A stretch of 64,000 nucleotides of DNA from the NCBI RefSeq assembly GCF_015546995.1, contig NZ_JADMUH010000004.1:41277-105276 (forward strand), read 5' to 3'. Below are positions 55,891-63,886 of this stretch, piece by piece (position 1 is the stretch's first letter; each line of letters opens with the position of its first letter). The stretch is from Streptococcus infantis. GTDB lineage: Bacteria; Bacillota; Bacilli; Lactobacillales; Streptococcaceae. Below the pieces are notes generated by a model. It saw only the letters and a program-made list of their open reading frames with translations, did not search any database and had not been told where the DNA came from. Position numbers and translations under genes: made by a program.

Positions 55891-55926
55891 CAAAAAGACT
55901 CGAGATGCATTTCTCGAGTCTTTTTA
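55891..55926. terminator. Bidirectional terminator
   Basis: AAAAAGACTCGAG/CTCGAGTCTTTTT perfect hairpin between convergent genes. Confidence 0.92.
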
Positions 55927-56133
55927 TTTATTTCTGACAGCTAAGATTTCTACCAGGATAACAATCCCTAAGGATACCATGGTTCCAAATGGTGCTGCAT
56001 TTTCATCAAAAATTTTCTCAGAGAACAGTAGCAGAGCAATCGCTAATAGTAGCAAAGCACTGCATAGCATAATATCCTTGAAGCTTGGTTTGCGTTTTAT
56101 ATACTTTAAAAATGATTTCTGTAGTTTACTCAT
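55924..56133 (-). CDS. Small membrane protein, 69 aa
   Basis: MSKLQKSFLKYIKRKPSFKD basic start, then two hydrophobic segments (IMLCSALLLLAIALLLF; FGTMVSLGIVILVEILAV). The start at 56133 has AAAGGGG 9 nt upstream; a longer form from 56169 is possible. Function unknown. Confidence 0.68.
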   Translation of the reverse strand: MSKLQKSFLKYIKRKPSFKDIMLCSALLLLAIALLLFSEKIFDENAAPFGTMVSLGIVILVEILAVRNK

Positions 56134-56202
56134 TTCGATTGTCCCCTTTGAAGTAAATCCTTTATCCATAGAATAAAACTCTTCCTCAGAAAATCTAGCC
56201 TC

Positions 56203-56670
56203 TTATAAAGCTTCTAATTCATACAAGTCTGCAATAATCCCAGCAACCTTCTTGATGTCTCCTAGCATTCCGCGCATTTCAAAGTCAGCTAGGACTGGAA
56301 AACCAAAGCGCTGGCTGTATTGCTTGGCGGTCAAACAGTATTGGTTGTTAAAATTACGGTTACCCGATCCTACGACACCAAAACACTTGCTAGCATTATC
56401 ACCATATGCGATAAAGTCACCTACTGGAGTGGTCAAAATTTCCACATCGCCATTGTCAACACCATTGCCCCCCTCTAGATAAGTAGGTAGGAAAGCGACA
56501 TATGGATTGGTCATCTCAAAAAAGTCTTCTCCTTCCTTAACCAAATCTTTAATATGAATTTTTTCTACTTCAATGTTCTCATAATGTTCTAATAAGTAAG
56601 ATTTCAATCGTGTTACGAAACTCTCCGTATTCCCGCTCAGACTGATGTAGACCAAGGAAATTTTTTTCAT
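56203..56670 (-). CDS. nrdI: Class Ib ribonucleotide reductase flavodoxin NrdI
   Basis: The 155-aa flavodoxin-like protein has the FMN phosphate loop [20 protein letters not shown], and [15 protein letters not shown] near the isoalloxazine. NrdI supplies oxidant to assemble the Mn(III)2-tyrosyl cofactor of NrdF. Solitary here: no nrdE/nrdF in the window. The start at 56670 has AGGAGGAGAAA. Confidence 0.92.
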   Translation of the reverse strand: MKKISLVYISLSGNTESFVTRLKSYLLEHYENIEVEKIHIKDLVKEGEDFFEMTNPYVAFLPTYLEGGNGVDNGDVEILTTPVGDFIAYGDNASKCFGVVGSGNRNFNNQYCLTAKQYSQRFGFPVLADFEMRGMLGDIKKVAGIIADLYELEAL

Positions 56671-56698
56671 TTTCTCCTCCTTTTTTGAATCATAAAAA

Positions 56699-56739
56699 AT
56701 AACTACCAAGATTGTATCTTGATAGTTATCCTTTGTCAA
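56699..56739 (-). promoter_or_regulatory. nrdI promoter inside a terminator-like hairpin
   Basis: Minus-strand TTGACA (56734-56739), 17-nt spacer, TACAAT (56711-56716). The spacer and -10 lie in a 14-bp-arm hairpin (56699-56712 / 56716-56729, few mismatches) followed by a T6 run. As RNA from the upstream gene this hairpin is a terminator. Confidence 0.65.
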
Positions 56740-56742
56740 CTC

Positions 56743-57273
56743 TTAGGCGAGTTCTTCCTCTTGAGATTCTGTTAATTCTTTTTGCTGACGCCATATTTTA
56801 TAGAAGACGATTCCCAAAAAGATAACATTGATGACGATGAATATGATAGTGGTTACTTTTGACATGACTTCCATTCCTAAACGTAGGGTGTCATCTTTAA
56901 TCAATTGCATAGCATCTTGTAGATTCATATTGTCATGGACTAGTCCAATAATAGCTAGCAAGGCATATCCAACATAAGTGTAGTTTGCCAACTGCAGGTT
57001 CTTACGAATTAAGAAAACAAAGGCTACTACAACTAGGATAGCTGATAAAATAATTAGTATCGTGTTAAAAATAGAGTGAGATAACTCTGACACTTGGTGG
57101 GCATAGTTAACAGCATCTTCTAATTGTTGAGCACTAAGAGTCCCAACATTTCCTTGGCTAGCACGAAGTGCGTCCTTACTAGGTACTGGAGTGAATATTC
57201 CAACTACTGCCAAGGCTGAATTAATCGCTGATAAGACTAATAAAACCCATAGATAGATTGGTTTCTTTTTCAT
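56743..57273 (-). CDS. Four-TM membrane protein, 176 aa
   Basis: Hydrophobic segments near residues 7-25, 65-88, 98-112 and 138-158, with an extracytoplasmic loop (TPVPSKDALRASQGNVGTLSAQQLEDAVNYAHQVSELSH). Extended -10 TGCTATAAT lies about 40 nt upstream (minus strand). Conserved next to the YesMN-type system in pneumococcus; function unknown. Confidence 0.8.
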   Translation of the reverse strand: MKKKPIYLWVLLVLSAINSALAVVGIFTPVPSKDALRASQGNVGTLSAQQLEDAVNYAHQVSELSHSIFNTILIILSAILVVVAFVFLIRKNLQLANYTYVGYALLAIIGLVHDNMNLQDAMQLIKDDTLRLGMEVMSKVTTIIFIVINVIFLGIVFYKIWRQQKELTESQEEELA

Positions 57274-57334
57274 AAAAGCAACCTCCTCATATTTTTGAAT
57301 TTATTATAGCATATTTTAAGATGGATAACAAAAG

Positions 57335-58621
57335 TTAGAGGGTGACCTCGATCTGCTTGCGGTAGGCCTTCGGAGACTTTCCACATAGTTTTCGAAAGAC
57401 CTTGTAGAAATAGCCTACATTACTATAACCAACAGTATAGCAAATATCCTCAATACTATCATTTGTAGATAGTAAAAGTTGCTGGGCTGCCTTAATCCGT
57501 TGCTTATTGAGAAGCTCAGCAAAGGTTGAATTGGTTTCCTTCTTGATTAATTGACCTAAGTAAACAGGATTGATAAAGAGATCCTTGCTGATATCCTTGA
57601 GAGAAAGCTCTTTTTTATAGTCTCTACCAATAACTTCAAGTACACTGACGACATTTTCATTCATACGATATTGACCAAAGAAGGATGTCAAGGTTTCCTT
57701 GGTATAAGCCACTAAATCTTCAAAGTTTGTAATAGCATGAATTCTTTTGACAATATCTGTCATATCATCTGCTTTCAGATGCTCAAAGAGGTGGAAGACA
57801 TCCATTACAAACTGAGTAAAGAGTTGCTTGGTAATGGATACCCTCGGTGTGTTTTCCAACACAATCTTCTCAAGCAAATTCAACTCTTCGATAATCTGCT
57901 GAAGATTTCCTTGGATAATAACTCGATAAATGGGTTCATAATAAGAAAAGAGACTTTCAGATTGATCTAGATTGACCGATCCATAAAAGAGAGTTTTTTC
58001 AACATCACGTTTCCACTTTTCAAAGTTGATTTGATAAGGAGCCTTAAAAGGCATGACTAGCAAACCCTCAAATTCCTGATCGGCAAGGACAATCTGCCAG
58101 TCCTGACCAAGAACATAGTAGGGAATGACAAAATCCCCTTGTTTCTCTTGGGAGAGTCCAATCCACCAATTTTCTTTTTGGGTGAGATGAGTCTTGAAGG
58201 CTTCTTCATCTAATTGCTGACTCAAGATTTCTGGCTCATGCACTTTCTCACGAAGTTGACCAAGGATTTTCTCAAGTAAATGCTCCAGTTCAACCTTATC
58301 AACTGGTTTGACAAGATAATCTACAACATTGAGGTTCATGGCTTTCTTGACATAGTCAAATTCTTGATAGCCAGAAAGAAGAATATAGTAAGCCTCTGGC
58401 AAGAGTTCCTTCATTTCCCCAATCATTTCAAGTCCTGTTTTGTCAGGCATGTTGACATCAGAAATGACGATATCTACGGGATGTTCTCGAACATAGTCCA
58501 AAGCGTCGTCAGCATGATTGGCTGTTGCAACGACTTCCATATCCCATTTTTCAAAAGGGATCAAACGCTTAAGTCCTTCTGTAATCATGTACTCATCGTC
58601 AACTAATAGTACTTTATACAT
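57335..58621 (-). CDS. Response regulator, YesN family (receiver plus AraC HTH)
   Basis: The 428-aa regulator has a CheY receiver (MYKVLLVDDEYMITEGL, phosphoacceptor Asp55 in DIVISDVNMPDKTG, Lys in YLVKPVD), a central linker and a C-terminal AraC-type double HTH (LSLKDISKDLFINPVYLGQLIKKET; IEDICYTVGYSNVGYFYKVFRKLCGKSPKAYRKQ). It pairs with the kinase 2 nt upstream. Pneumococcal orthologs (TCS07) have been linked to host glycan use. Confidence 0.93.
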   Translation of the reverse strand: MYKVLLVDDEYMITEGLKRLIPFEKWDMEVVATANHADDALDYVREHPVDIVISDVNMPDKTGLEMIGEMKELLPEAYYILLSGYQEFDYVKKAMNLNVVDYLVKPVDKVELEHLLEKILGQLREKVHEPEILSQQLDEEAFKTHLTQKENWWIGLSQEKQGDFVIPYYVLGQDWQIVLADQEFEGLLVMPFKAPYQINFEKWKRDVEKTLFYGSVNLDQSESLFSYYEPIYRVIIQGNLQQIIEELNLLEKIVLENTPRVSITKQLFTQFVMDVFHLFEHLKADDMTDIVKRIHAITNFEDLVAYTKETLTSFFGQYRMNENVVSVLEVIGRDYKKELSLKDISKDLFINPVYLGQLIKKETNSTFAELLNKQRIKAAQQLLLSTNDSIEDICYTVGYSNVGYFYKVFRKLCGKSPKAYRKQIEVTL

Positions 58622-58623
58622 GT

Positions 58624-60297
58624 TTATCCTTTCTCTTCATCCTGAATGGTGATTCTATATTGAACACCTTTTTGTTCAGCTGATTCTACATTGATGTTAT
58701 AGCGGTCTCCAAAGTAGAGCACAAAGCGTTCGTGGATATTAACAATCCCAATAGACTGTCGTTGCCCCTTATAATCTGCTGTGTGTTCAAAGGTTCTTTG
58801 AGCCAGTTTAGCTTGAATTTCTGCTAGTTTTTCAGCAGACATCCCACGGCCATTATCGGTTACTAAGATTTCGACATAGCCATCTTTTTTCAAAGTCTTG
58901 ATACTGATAACATTATCTGTTCTTCTGTGATCAACTCCATGGGCAAAATAATTTTCCACTAACGGTTGGAGGGTGAACTTTGGAATACGCATTTCTTCCA
59001 ATTCAGGGTCAATCCAAAATCCATAGGCAATGGATTTTGGATAGCGAACCATACAGAGATAACTGTACTTTCGACAAAACTCCACTTCTTGTTTAAGGGT
59101 CGTTTCTCGCTCGTCAGAGATATTATTGCGCAGGAGACTACTGAACTCATAGATAATATCTGCTAGTTCATTTTGATTTTCCATCACCGCGTACATCCGC
59201 AAAAATTCCAGAGTATTGTACATGAAATGCGGATTAATTTGAGCTTGTAAGGCTCGCATGTTGGCATCTTTTTGATTGAGTTCCAGTTGATAAATATCAT
59301 GAATATTACTTTCCAACCGGTCCAACATATCATTTGTCGTCTCAGCAATTAGTAGCAATTCCTGGTCCTTTTTATCTGTGTCGATTCTCTTGGTTTTCTC
59401 TCCCTTAGTAATGGCTTGGATAGAATCCACCAAGTCCACAACCTGATGTTGATAATCAGAGAAGGTTCTTCTTAGGGTGATATATAAGATGATGATAAAG
59501 AGGGTGCTCAAACCTAAAATAAGTGCCGAACTCGCTAAAGTCCCACTCCAAACATAATCCTTTGGTACAGCTACTCGAACTTGATAACCATGAGCAGTTG
59601 TTCCTACCAGCCAAGATTCATTCGTTCCCTTCGCTCCAATATAGAACATATCTGTTTCATATGGTGCAATGACCGTTACGGCAACAGGAATTGTTCCTCT
59701 GGTATTGTCAATCGCCTTATAGAGGAATTCTGGTTCTACGGAAATATAAATGACCCCTAGAGCTTGGTCCGATATGGGATCAGACACTGGAACAGCGAAA
59801 CTATTGGCATCCGGTTTAAAGCTATCAGCCGGAATCTTCTGTCCACTACGATTATCTCTCTTGGATACAAAGACGTCCGTTGAATCCTGTAGAACAATCG
59901 CAACACCACTCACGAAATCATTTCGCACGTAGATATCATCGATATTTTCATAAATAGAAACGGAAATATAGGGTGACGCCTTGCGCTCTAACTGCCAGTA
60001 AAAATAATCCGGCGTGCTGAGGCTAAAATATTTGTAAATTCCTTCAATCCGAGCTTGATTTTCTACCAAACCTTGAGCCAGGCGAGTGGATTCACGATAA
60101 TAGTATTCAACCTCGTCGACCGTCCGAGCCAAGACACGTTGACTGACTCGACTTGCTTCTTTTTCACGCATATCCCAGTAAACATAGGAGAGCAAGAGAG
60201 CAAAACAAGTGATGATAACAATCATGACTAGGCTATAAAGCCTAAGAAGTGAGTGGAGACGAAACTGTTTGGTATTATTTTGTTGCCAATTTTTCAT
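58624..60297 (-). CDS. Sensor histidine kinase, YesM family
   Basis: 557-aa kinase: TM1 (SLVMIVIITCFALLLSYVYW), extracellular sensor domain of dCache type (about 45-265), TM2 (ASSALILGLSTLFIIILYITL), HAMP, His-kinase helix ALQAQINPHFMYNTLEFLR (phosphoacceptor His in NPHF) and HATPase (LQPLVENYFAHGVDH; VTDNGRGMS). The start is uncertain: 60297 is used, 60309 possible. It overlaps the DUF624 gene by 23 nt, so the three are coupled. Confidence 0.92.
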   Translation of the reverse strand: MKNWQQNNTKQFRLHSLLRLYSLVMIVIITCFALLLSYVYWDMREKEASRVSQRVLARTVDEVEYYYRESTRLAQGLVENQARIEGIYKYFSLSTPDYFYWQLERKASPYISVSIYENIDDIYVRNDFVSGVAIVLQDSTDVFVSKRDNRSGQKIPADSFKPDANSFAVPVSDPISDQALGVIYISVEPEFLYKAIDNTRGTIPVAVTVIAPYETDMFYIGAKGTNESWLVGTTAHGYQVRVAVPKDYVWSGTLASSALILGLSTLFIIILYITLRRTFSDYQHQVVDLVDSIQAITKGEKTKRIDTDKKDQELLLIAETTNDMLDRLESNIHDIYQLELNQKDANMRALQAQINPHFMYNTLEFLRMYAVMENQNELADIIYEFSSLLRNNISDERETTLKQEVEFCRKYSYLCMVRYPKSIAYGFWIDPELEEMRIPKFTLQPLVENYFAHGVDHRRTDNVISIKTLKKDGYVEILVTDNGRGMSAEKLAEIQAKLAQRTFEHTADYKGQRQSIGIVNIHERFVLYFGDRYNINVESAEQKGVQYRITIQDEEKG

Positions 60298-60889
60298 GAA
60301 TACTCTCATAAACAGGCTCCAATAAATCACTAATAAAGAAATGCCACATTCCAATACCTACAAAAGCAATGAGGGCTGGCATATAGAAACCAATAATGGC
60401 TAACAAGACGCTACCAAGGAGAACCTTGGCCACTGCTGACAAACTCATAAAAATTCCGATAAAGGCCAGCTTTAAGGTGTTTTTATAGGACAATTCAAAG
60501 TAAACCTGTAACTTTAAAGATACCGTATAGGCCAAAAATACTAAGGCTACTAAAAAGATATTTAGAAATGTTGCTGCCAAGTGGATAATGGTCTGGTTTG
60601 GCAACTGAATCATCAGATACAAACCATAAATCAAGATGAAGTCAATCCCTATAAAGGTGTAGAAACTGAGATTACTTTTGACAAAATTGCTCTTAAATAA
60701 AGCCCATGCTTCCTTGAAACGATAAGCACGGTAAGAATATCCGTTTTCAGCAAATAAACTCATGAGAGTTGCACTAGCGGGTGCTATACCAAAAACCACT
60801 CCTCCTGCTAGTGTCAATAACCAAAAATAAGCAGTCGCAATCATCCCCAAAAAGAAACGATGAAAGACTAGCTCAATGAAATTTCCCAC
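60275..60889 (-). CDS. DUF624 / YesL family membrane protein
   Basis: A 204-aa five-to-six-TM protein of the YesL family that often accompanies YesMN systems in carbohydrate loci. GTG at 60889 is chosen as start: GGAGG lies 6 nt upstream and the protein begins V(M)GNFIELVFHRFFLGMIATAYFW; an ATG at 60970 lies upstream of the promoter. First gene of DUF624-yesM-yesN. Confidence 0.85.
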   Translation of the reverse strand: MGNFIELVFHRFFLGMIATAYFWLLTLAGGVVFGIAPASATLMSLFAENGYSYRAYRFKEAWALFKSNFVKSNLSFYTFIGIDFILIYGLYLMIQLPNQTIIHLAATFLNIFLVALVFLAYTVSLKLQVYFELSYKNTLKLAFIGIFMSLSAVAKVLLGSVLLAIIGFYMPALIAFVGIGMWHFFISDLLEPVYESIHEKLATK

Positions 60890-60919
60890 GGTTTTCCTCC
60901 AAAAATTTAATCTAGTTTT

Positions 60920-60948
60920 ATTATAACATATTTCAAGCGCTCTCAAAA
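60920..60948 (-). promoter_or_regulatory. Promoter of DUF624-yesMN with cre-like site
   Basis: Minus-strand TATAAT (60920-60925) with extended TGT and a weak -35 (TTTTGA, 60943-60948, 17-nt spacer). TGAGAGCGCTTGAA (60932-60945) within it resembles a CcpA cre box, which would repress in glucose. Confidence 0.55.
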
Positions 60949-61066
60949 ACAGAAGCAGTAAAAAGGGCAAGAGAATTTAACTCATTACCTTTTTAGAAGT
61001 AAGCTTGGAGTAGGGGCCATCCTTGTCAAAAGTGTACAAACACCAAACTATAAAAAATTACATTTA

Positions 61067-61096
61067 TTGGTTTAATAAGGATATTTGTACTATAAT
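61067..61096 (+). promoter_or_regulatory. Promoter of 49-aa peptide gene
   Basis: TTGGTT (61067-61072), 18-nt spacer, TATAAT (61091-61096). The leader would be about 120 nt. Confidence 0.6.
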
Positions 61097-61223
61097 TAAG
61101 ATAGATAGAGATACCGACTAATGACAAAAGGGGTTTATAGAGAAGATAAACATCTTTGCAGATTAACTAGTGACTATTTAAATCAATTATTGGATTTATA
61201 AAATAACGAAAGGAGTGTGTACC

Positions 61224-61373
61224 ATGACTACTCAAACTTTAAGCACTGCGTTGATGGGTGTTGCGCTTATATTGACTCTTTTCTCTGAAAAATTGTTCAA
61301 GCAACATGAAAAAATCGGAAAAATAATTTGCACTATAATCATATTAGTCGCTGTTTTGTTAAAGCTGCTCTAA
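61224..61373 (+). CDS. 49-aa two-segment membrane peptide
   Basis: ATG at 61224 preceded by GAAAGGAGTGTGTACC. It encodes MTTQTLSTALMGVALILTLF, then SEKLFKQHEKIG and a second hydrophobic segment KIICTIIILVAVLLKLL. A strong terminator follows after 7 nt, so this is a complete small transcription unit. No leader-peptide GG site and no immunity gene. It could be a stress-response small protein or a type I toxin-like peptide; no antitoxin RNA is shown. Confidence 0.68.
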   Translation: MTTQTLSTALMGVALILTLFSEKLFKQHEKIGKIICTIIILVAVLLKLL

Positions 61374-61380
61374 GTTATTT

Positions 61381-61421
61381 TAAGAATACAGGAATTTGTT
61401 TGTCCTGTATTCTTTTTTTCT
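61381..61421 (+). terminator. Terminator of 49-aa peptide gene
   Basis: AAGAATACAGGA/TCCTGTATTCTT long perfect stem with T7. Confidence 0.92.
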
Positions 61422-61454
61422 CTATAAAACGTGCATTGATAAAAACGAATAACA

Positions 61455-61485
61455 AAAACACCCCCAGTTAGGGAGTGTTTTCAAG
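61455..61485 (-). terminator. Terminator of alkaline-shock operon
   Basis: AAACACTCCCT/(A)GGGGGTGTTTTTG hairpin with T tract on the minus strand, after csbD. Confidence 0.82.
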
Positions 61486-61512
61486 GAAAATAGTAAGATT
61501 ACCTAAATTTTA

Positions 61513-61719
61513 TTATTTAGCGTCGTCTTTTTTAAAGATGTTTTTAACACCTTCAACAGCTCCTTCAATAGCGTCTTTTGCATCTTCAGCGACTTCTTTC
61601 ACTTTAGAAGCAACTTTTTCAGCAGCTCCTTCGCTTTCAAGTCCTTTGTCACCTACCAATTTACCAACGCCTTCTTTAACAGCTCCTGCTGCTTGGTTGA
61701 ATTTTTCTTCTGTAGACAT
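61513..61719 (-). CDS. CsbD family stress protein
   Basis: 68 aa, [31 protein letters not shown] and Ala/Lys/Glu repeats, a CsbD-type general stress protein of unknown mechanism. Last gene of the Asp23 operon, 36 nt after asp23, with AAGGAGG RBS. Confidence 0.9.
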   Translation of the reverse strand: MSTEEKFNQAAGAVKEGVGKLVGDKGLESEGAAEKVASKVKEVAEDAKDAIEGAVEGVKNIFKKDDAK

Positions 61720-61755
61720 AAGTATGTCCTCCTTTTATTTTTTCTAAATTAGCAA

Positions 61756-62376
61756 TTAGTGAACACGTGGTTCTGCTTTGGCTGCAGCGTCTTTAACAGT
61801 TTCAACGCCTTGGCCAACTTTTTCTTGAACGAATTCAGCGCCTTCGCCAAGTTTTTCTTGTGCTGCTGCGACACCTGAACCGATACCAGATTTCACTCTA
61901 GACAATTGTTCTGACGCGAACTCGCCTGTTGATTCTGCCACGTCAGTGACACGATCTTGAAGGCTAACTGAGTCTGCTTCATATTGTTCTTTAGTTTTGA
62001 TGTCAACAACATTAACGTTAACTTCAACTACTTCTAGATCAGTCATTTTCGCAACTTCTGATACGATAACGTCTTTGATTTCCTTGTATAGAGTTGGAAC
62101 GTTTTTTCTGTACTCTACGATAACGTTCAAGTCAACTGCTACTTGTTCTTTACCAACTTCAACGTTAACACCGTGTGTTACATCGTTAGTATTGACAAGT
62201 TTTTCTGTAAGATTTGAGAAGAATCCACCGTCAACATGTAATAGTCCTGGGACTCTTTCTAGTGAAAGACCGATAATTTTTTGAATAACTTTATTTTCGT
62301 AAGTTAATTCTCCTCGAACATCTTTAGAAACAACAACATCTTTTTTTTCAGTTACATTTTTTTCTACGTTTGACAT
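61756..62376 (-). CDS. Asp23/Gls24 family envelope stress protein
   Basis: 206 aa: Asp23 domain (VRGELTYENKVIQKIIGLSLERVPGLLHVDG; VNVEVGKEQVAVDLNVIVEYRKNVPTLYKEIKDVIVSEVAKMTDLEVVEVNVNVVDIKT) and a C-terminal repetitive Ala/Glu/Gly/Val tail (GAEFVQEKVGQGVETVKDAA). In staphylococci Asp23 is tethered to the membrane by AmaP, which is encoded two genes upstream here. Confidence 0.93.
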   Translation of the reverse strand: MSNVEKNVTEKKDVVVSKDVRGELTYENKVIQKIIGLSLERVPGLLHVDGGFFSNLTEKLVNTNDVTHGVNVEVGKEQVAVDLNVIVEYRKNVPTLYKEIKDVIVSEVAKMTDLEVVEVNVNVVDIKTKEQYEADSVSLQDRVTDVAESTGEFASEQLSRVKSGIGSGVAAAQEKLGEGAEFVQEKVGQGVETVKDAAAKAEPRVH

Positions 62377-62387
62377 ATGAAACTCCT

Positions 62388-62558
62388 TTATTTATTTAAA
62401 TAATTCTTCTGTACATAGTATCCCAACCAAATTCCTAAGGCTCCACAGATTAAAACGAACAATGTTTTAAAGAAACCGAAGGATAGGATGAAGCAGGCTA
62501 GAATAATACCTACTACACCACATAGAATTGGGTATTGATATTTTTTAAACCATTCCAT
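62388..62558 (-). CDS. DUF2273 family small membrane protein
   Basis: 56 aa starting MEWFKKYQYPILCGVVGIIL, two hydrophobic segments, ending YYVQKNYLNK. It matches the DUF2273 proteins regularly encoded between amaP and asp23. Start at 62558 with AAGGAAGTAAAAA RBS; 11 nt before asp23. Confidence 0.85.
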   Translation of the reverse strand: MEWFKKYQYPILCGVVGIILACFILSFGFFKTLFVLICGALGIWLGYYVQKNYLNK

Positions 62559-62569
62559 TTTTTACTTCC

Positions 62570-63133
62570 TTACTTTACACGACTAACAATTTTCTTAGCT
62601 GCTTTTTGAGGGTCATATTCTTTCACTGAAACTTCCAGTTTAACCTCTCGATCAATACCAAAGAATTCTTTCAATCCTTGAGTGATTTCGTTTTGAACTA
62701 CTTCAAATTTGTTAGCAATGTTATCTGAAAGAACAGCTGTACCTTCTACATAAACGAAACATTTCTTTTTCCGAGTATGTACCTGAATTTTGGGATTTTT
62801 GACCATCTTGTGTTCATCCAATAAACATCGAACAAACCCTTCAATAGCTGAATTTTTTAGTTTTAAATTATCATCTTTAGTTCCAAGTTTTATTTCCAGA
62901 TATTGTCTAGGATAAAACAGGATTACTAACATCCATAATAAAACTAAGATAGACAGGCCTAGAAGCCCCCAAAATACATATCTAGCGAGATAATATTCAA
63001 ATGATGTCTGTCGCCAGCTAGTCAATTGAATCCCTAAATCACTAACCTGGTGGTAATCTATCAAAATAGGAAGGAAAATTGTCAAGATTAAAATACAGAA
63101 AATAAACAATAATATTTTCTTCGATTTTGACAT
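62570..63133 (-). CDS. amaP: Alkaline shock response membrane anchor protein AmaP
   Basis: 187 aa: two TM segments near the N-terminus (ILLFIFCILILTIFLPILI; YVFWGLLGLSILVLLWMLVILFY) and a soluble C-terminal part (LGTKDDNLKLKNSAIEGFVRCLLDEHKMVKNPKIQVHTRKKKCFVYVEG) of the Asp23-binding AmaP type. The start at 63133 follows GAAAGGATTTTAT. Confidence 0.88.
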   Translation of the reverse strand: MSKSKKILLFIFCILILTIFLPILIDYHQVSDLGIQLTSWRQTSFEYYLARYVFWGLLGLSILVLLWMLVILFYPRQYLEIKLGTKDDNLKLKNSAIEGFVRCLLDEHKMVKNPKIQVHTRKKKCFVYVEGTAVLSDNIANKFEVVQNEITQGLKEFFGIDREVKLEVSVKEYDPQKAAKKIVSRVK

Positions 63134-63218
63134 ATAAAATCCTTTCAATTAGTGCAACAAACCATAGCTTTACCCGTCATTATAAATTAAAAGCTATAGT
63201 CTGCTTTCGAGTAAAAAA

Positions 63219-63458
63219 TTAACCTTTTTTACCCAAAAAGAACGATACCACAGAAACTACAATCACTGCACCAACAATAGATGGAATGATAGCCATACCA
63301 CCTAGTGAAGGTCCCCAAGTACCAAGGAGTGATTGACCTACTGATGAACCGATTAAACCGGCAAATATATTAGCAATTACTCCCATTGAGCCACCTTTTT
63401 TAGTGATTGCCCCTGCTGCAAGGCCGATAAAGCCTCCTACAATAATGGACCACAACAT
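63219..63458 (-). CDS. GlsB/YeaQ/YmgE family membrane protein (copy B)
   Basis: 79 aa, three hydrophobic segments (MLWSIIVGGFIGLAAGAITKKGGSMGVIANIFAGLIGSSVGQSLLGTWGP). First gene of the operon with amaP, DUF2273, asp23 and csbD. Paralog of the protein at 39763. Strong AAAGGAGGCGC RBS. Confidence 0.9.
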   Translation of the reverse strand: MLWSIIVGGFIGLAAGAITKKGGSMGVIANIFAGLIGSSVGQSLLGTWGPSLGGMAIIPSIVGAVIVVSVVSFFLGKKG

Positions 63459-63503
63459 AATATGCGCCTCCTTTCATTACCCCTATATATTTGGGTTAAA
63501 TAT

Positions 63504-63532
63504 AGTATATCAAAATATGAGAGCGCACTCAA
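63504..63532 (-). promoter_or_regulatory. Alkaline-shock operon promoter
   Basis: Minus-strand TTGAGT (63527-63532), 17-nt spacer, TATACT (63504-63509), about 40 nt before the GlsB start. Confidence 0.72.
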
Positions 63533-63577
63533 ATTATATGCTCACGAATATGTGCTTTAATAAATTTTAAAACAACA

Positions 63578-63615
63578 CAAAAAGGCTCTAGACAACATGA
63601 CTAGAGCGTTTTCTA
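63578..63615 (-). terminator. Terminator-like hairpin
   Basis: GCTCTAG/CTAGAGC hairpin; on the minus strand it is followed by CCTTTTTG, so it could stop transcription from the right. Confidence 0.6.
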
Positions 63616-63643
63616 TATATCCGAACATCTAATTTATTTCACA

Positions 63644-63667
63644 AAAAATGTAGTCAAAAATGTAGTC
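63644..63667 (+). repeat. Tandem 12-bp repeat AAAAATGTAGTC
   Basis: Two head-to-tail copies (63644-63655, 63656-63667). This resembles the tandem repeats at the tRNA-Lys scar and integrase arm sites; no att duplicate is visible in the window. Confidence 0.5.
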
Positions 63668-63708
63668 ATTCGGTTGATTTTTTTGCAATACATTGAAATT
63701 GGAAAAAA

Positions 63709-63737
63709 GAAAAAACGCTTAAAATAAGCGTTTTTCT
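63709..63737. terminator. Bidirectional terminator
   Basis: AAAAACGCTT/AAGCGTTTTT hairpin between A and T runs. Confidence 0.82.
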
Positions 63738-63886
63738 TATGTATTGATTCGAATTGAATGCTTACTTCACTTCTATAAAAGATTAAATAATTTCTATTTT
63801 AGCTGTTAGAAACGTTGGTACATCAATGTTTTTAGAATGCTACATAATAAAAGGTAGAGTGAATGGTAGAGTAGTAAAAATAGTTG

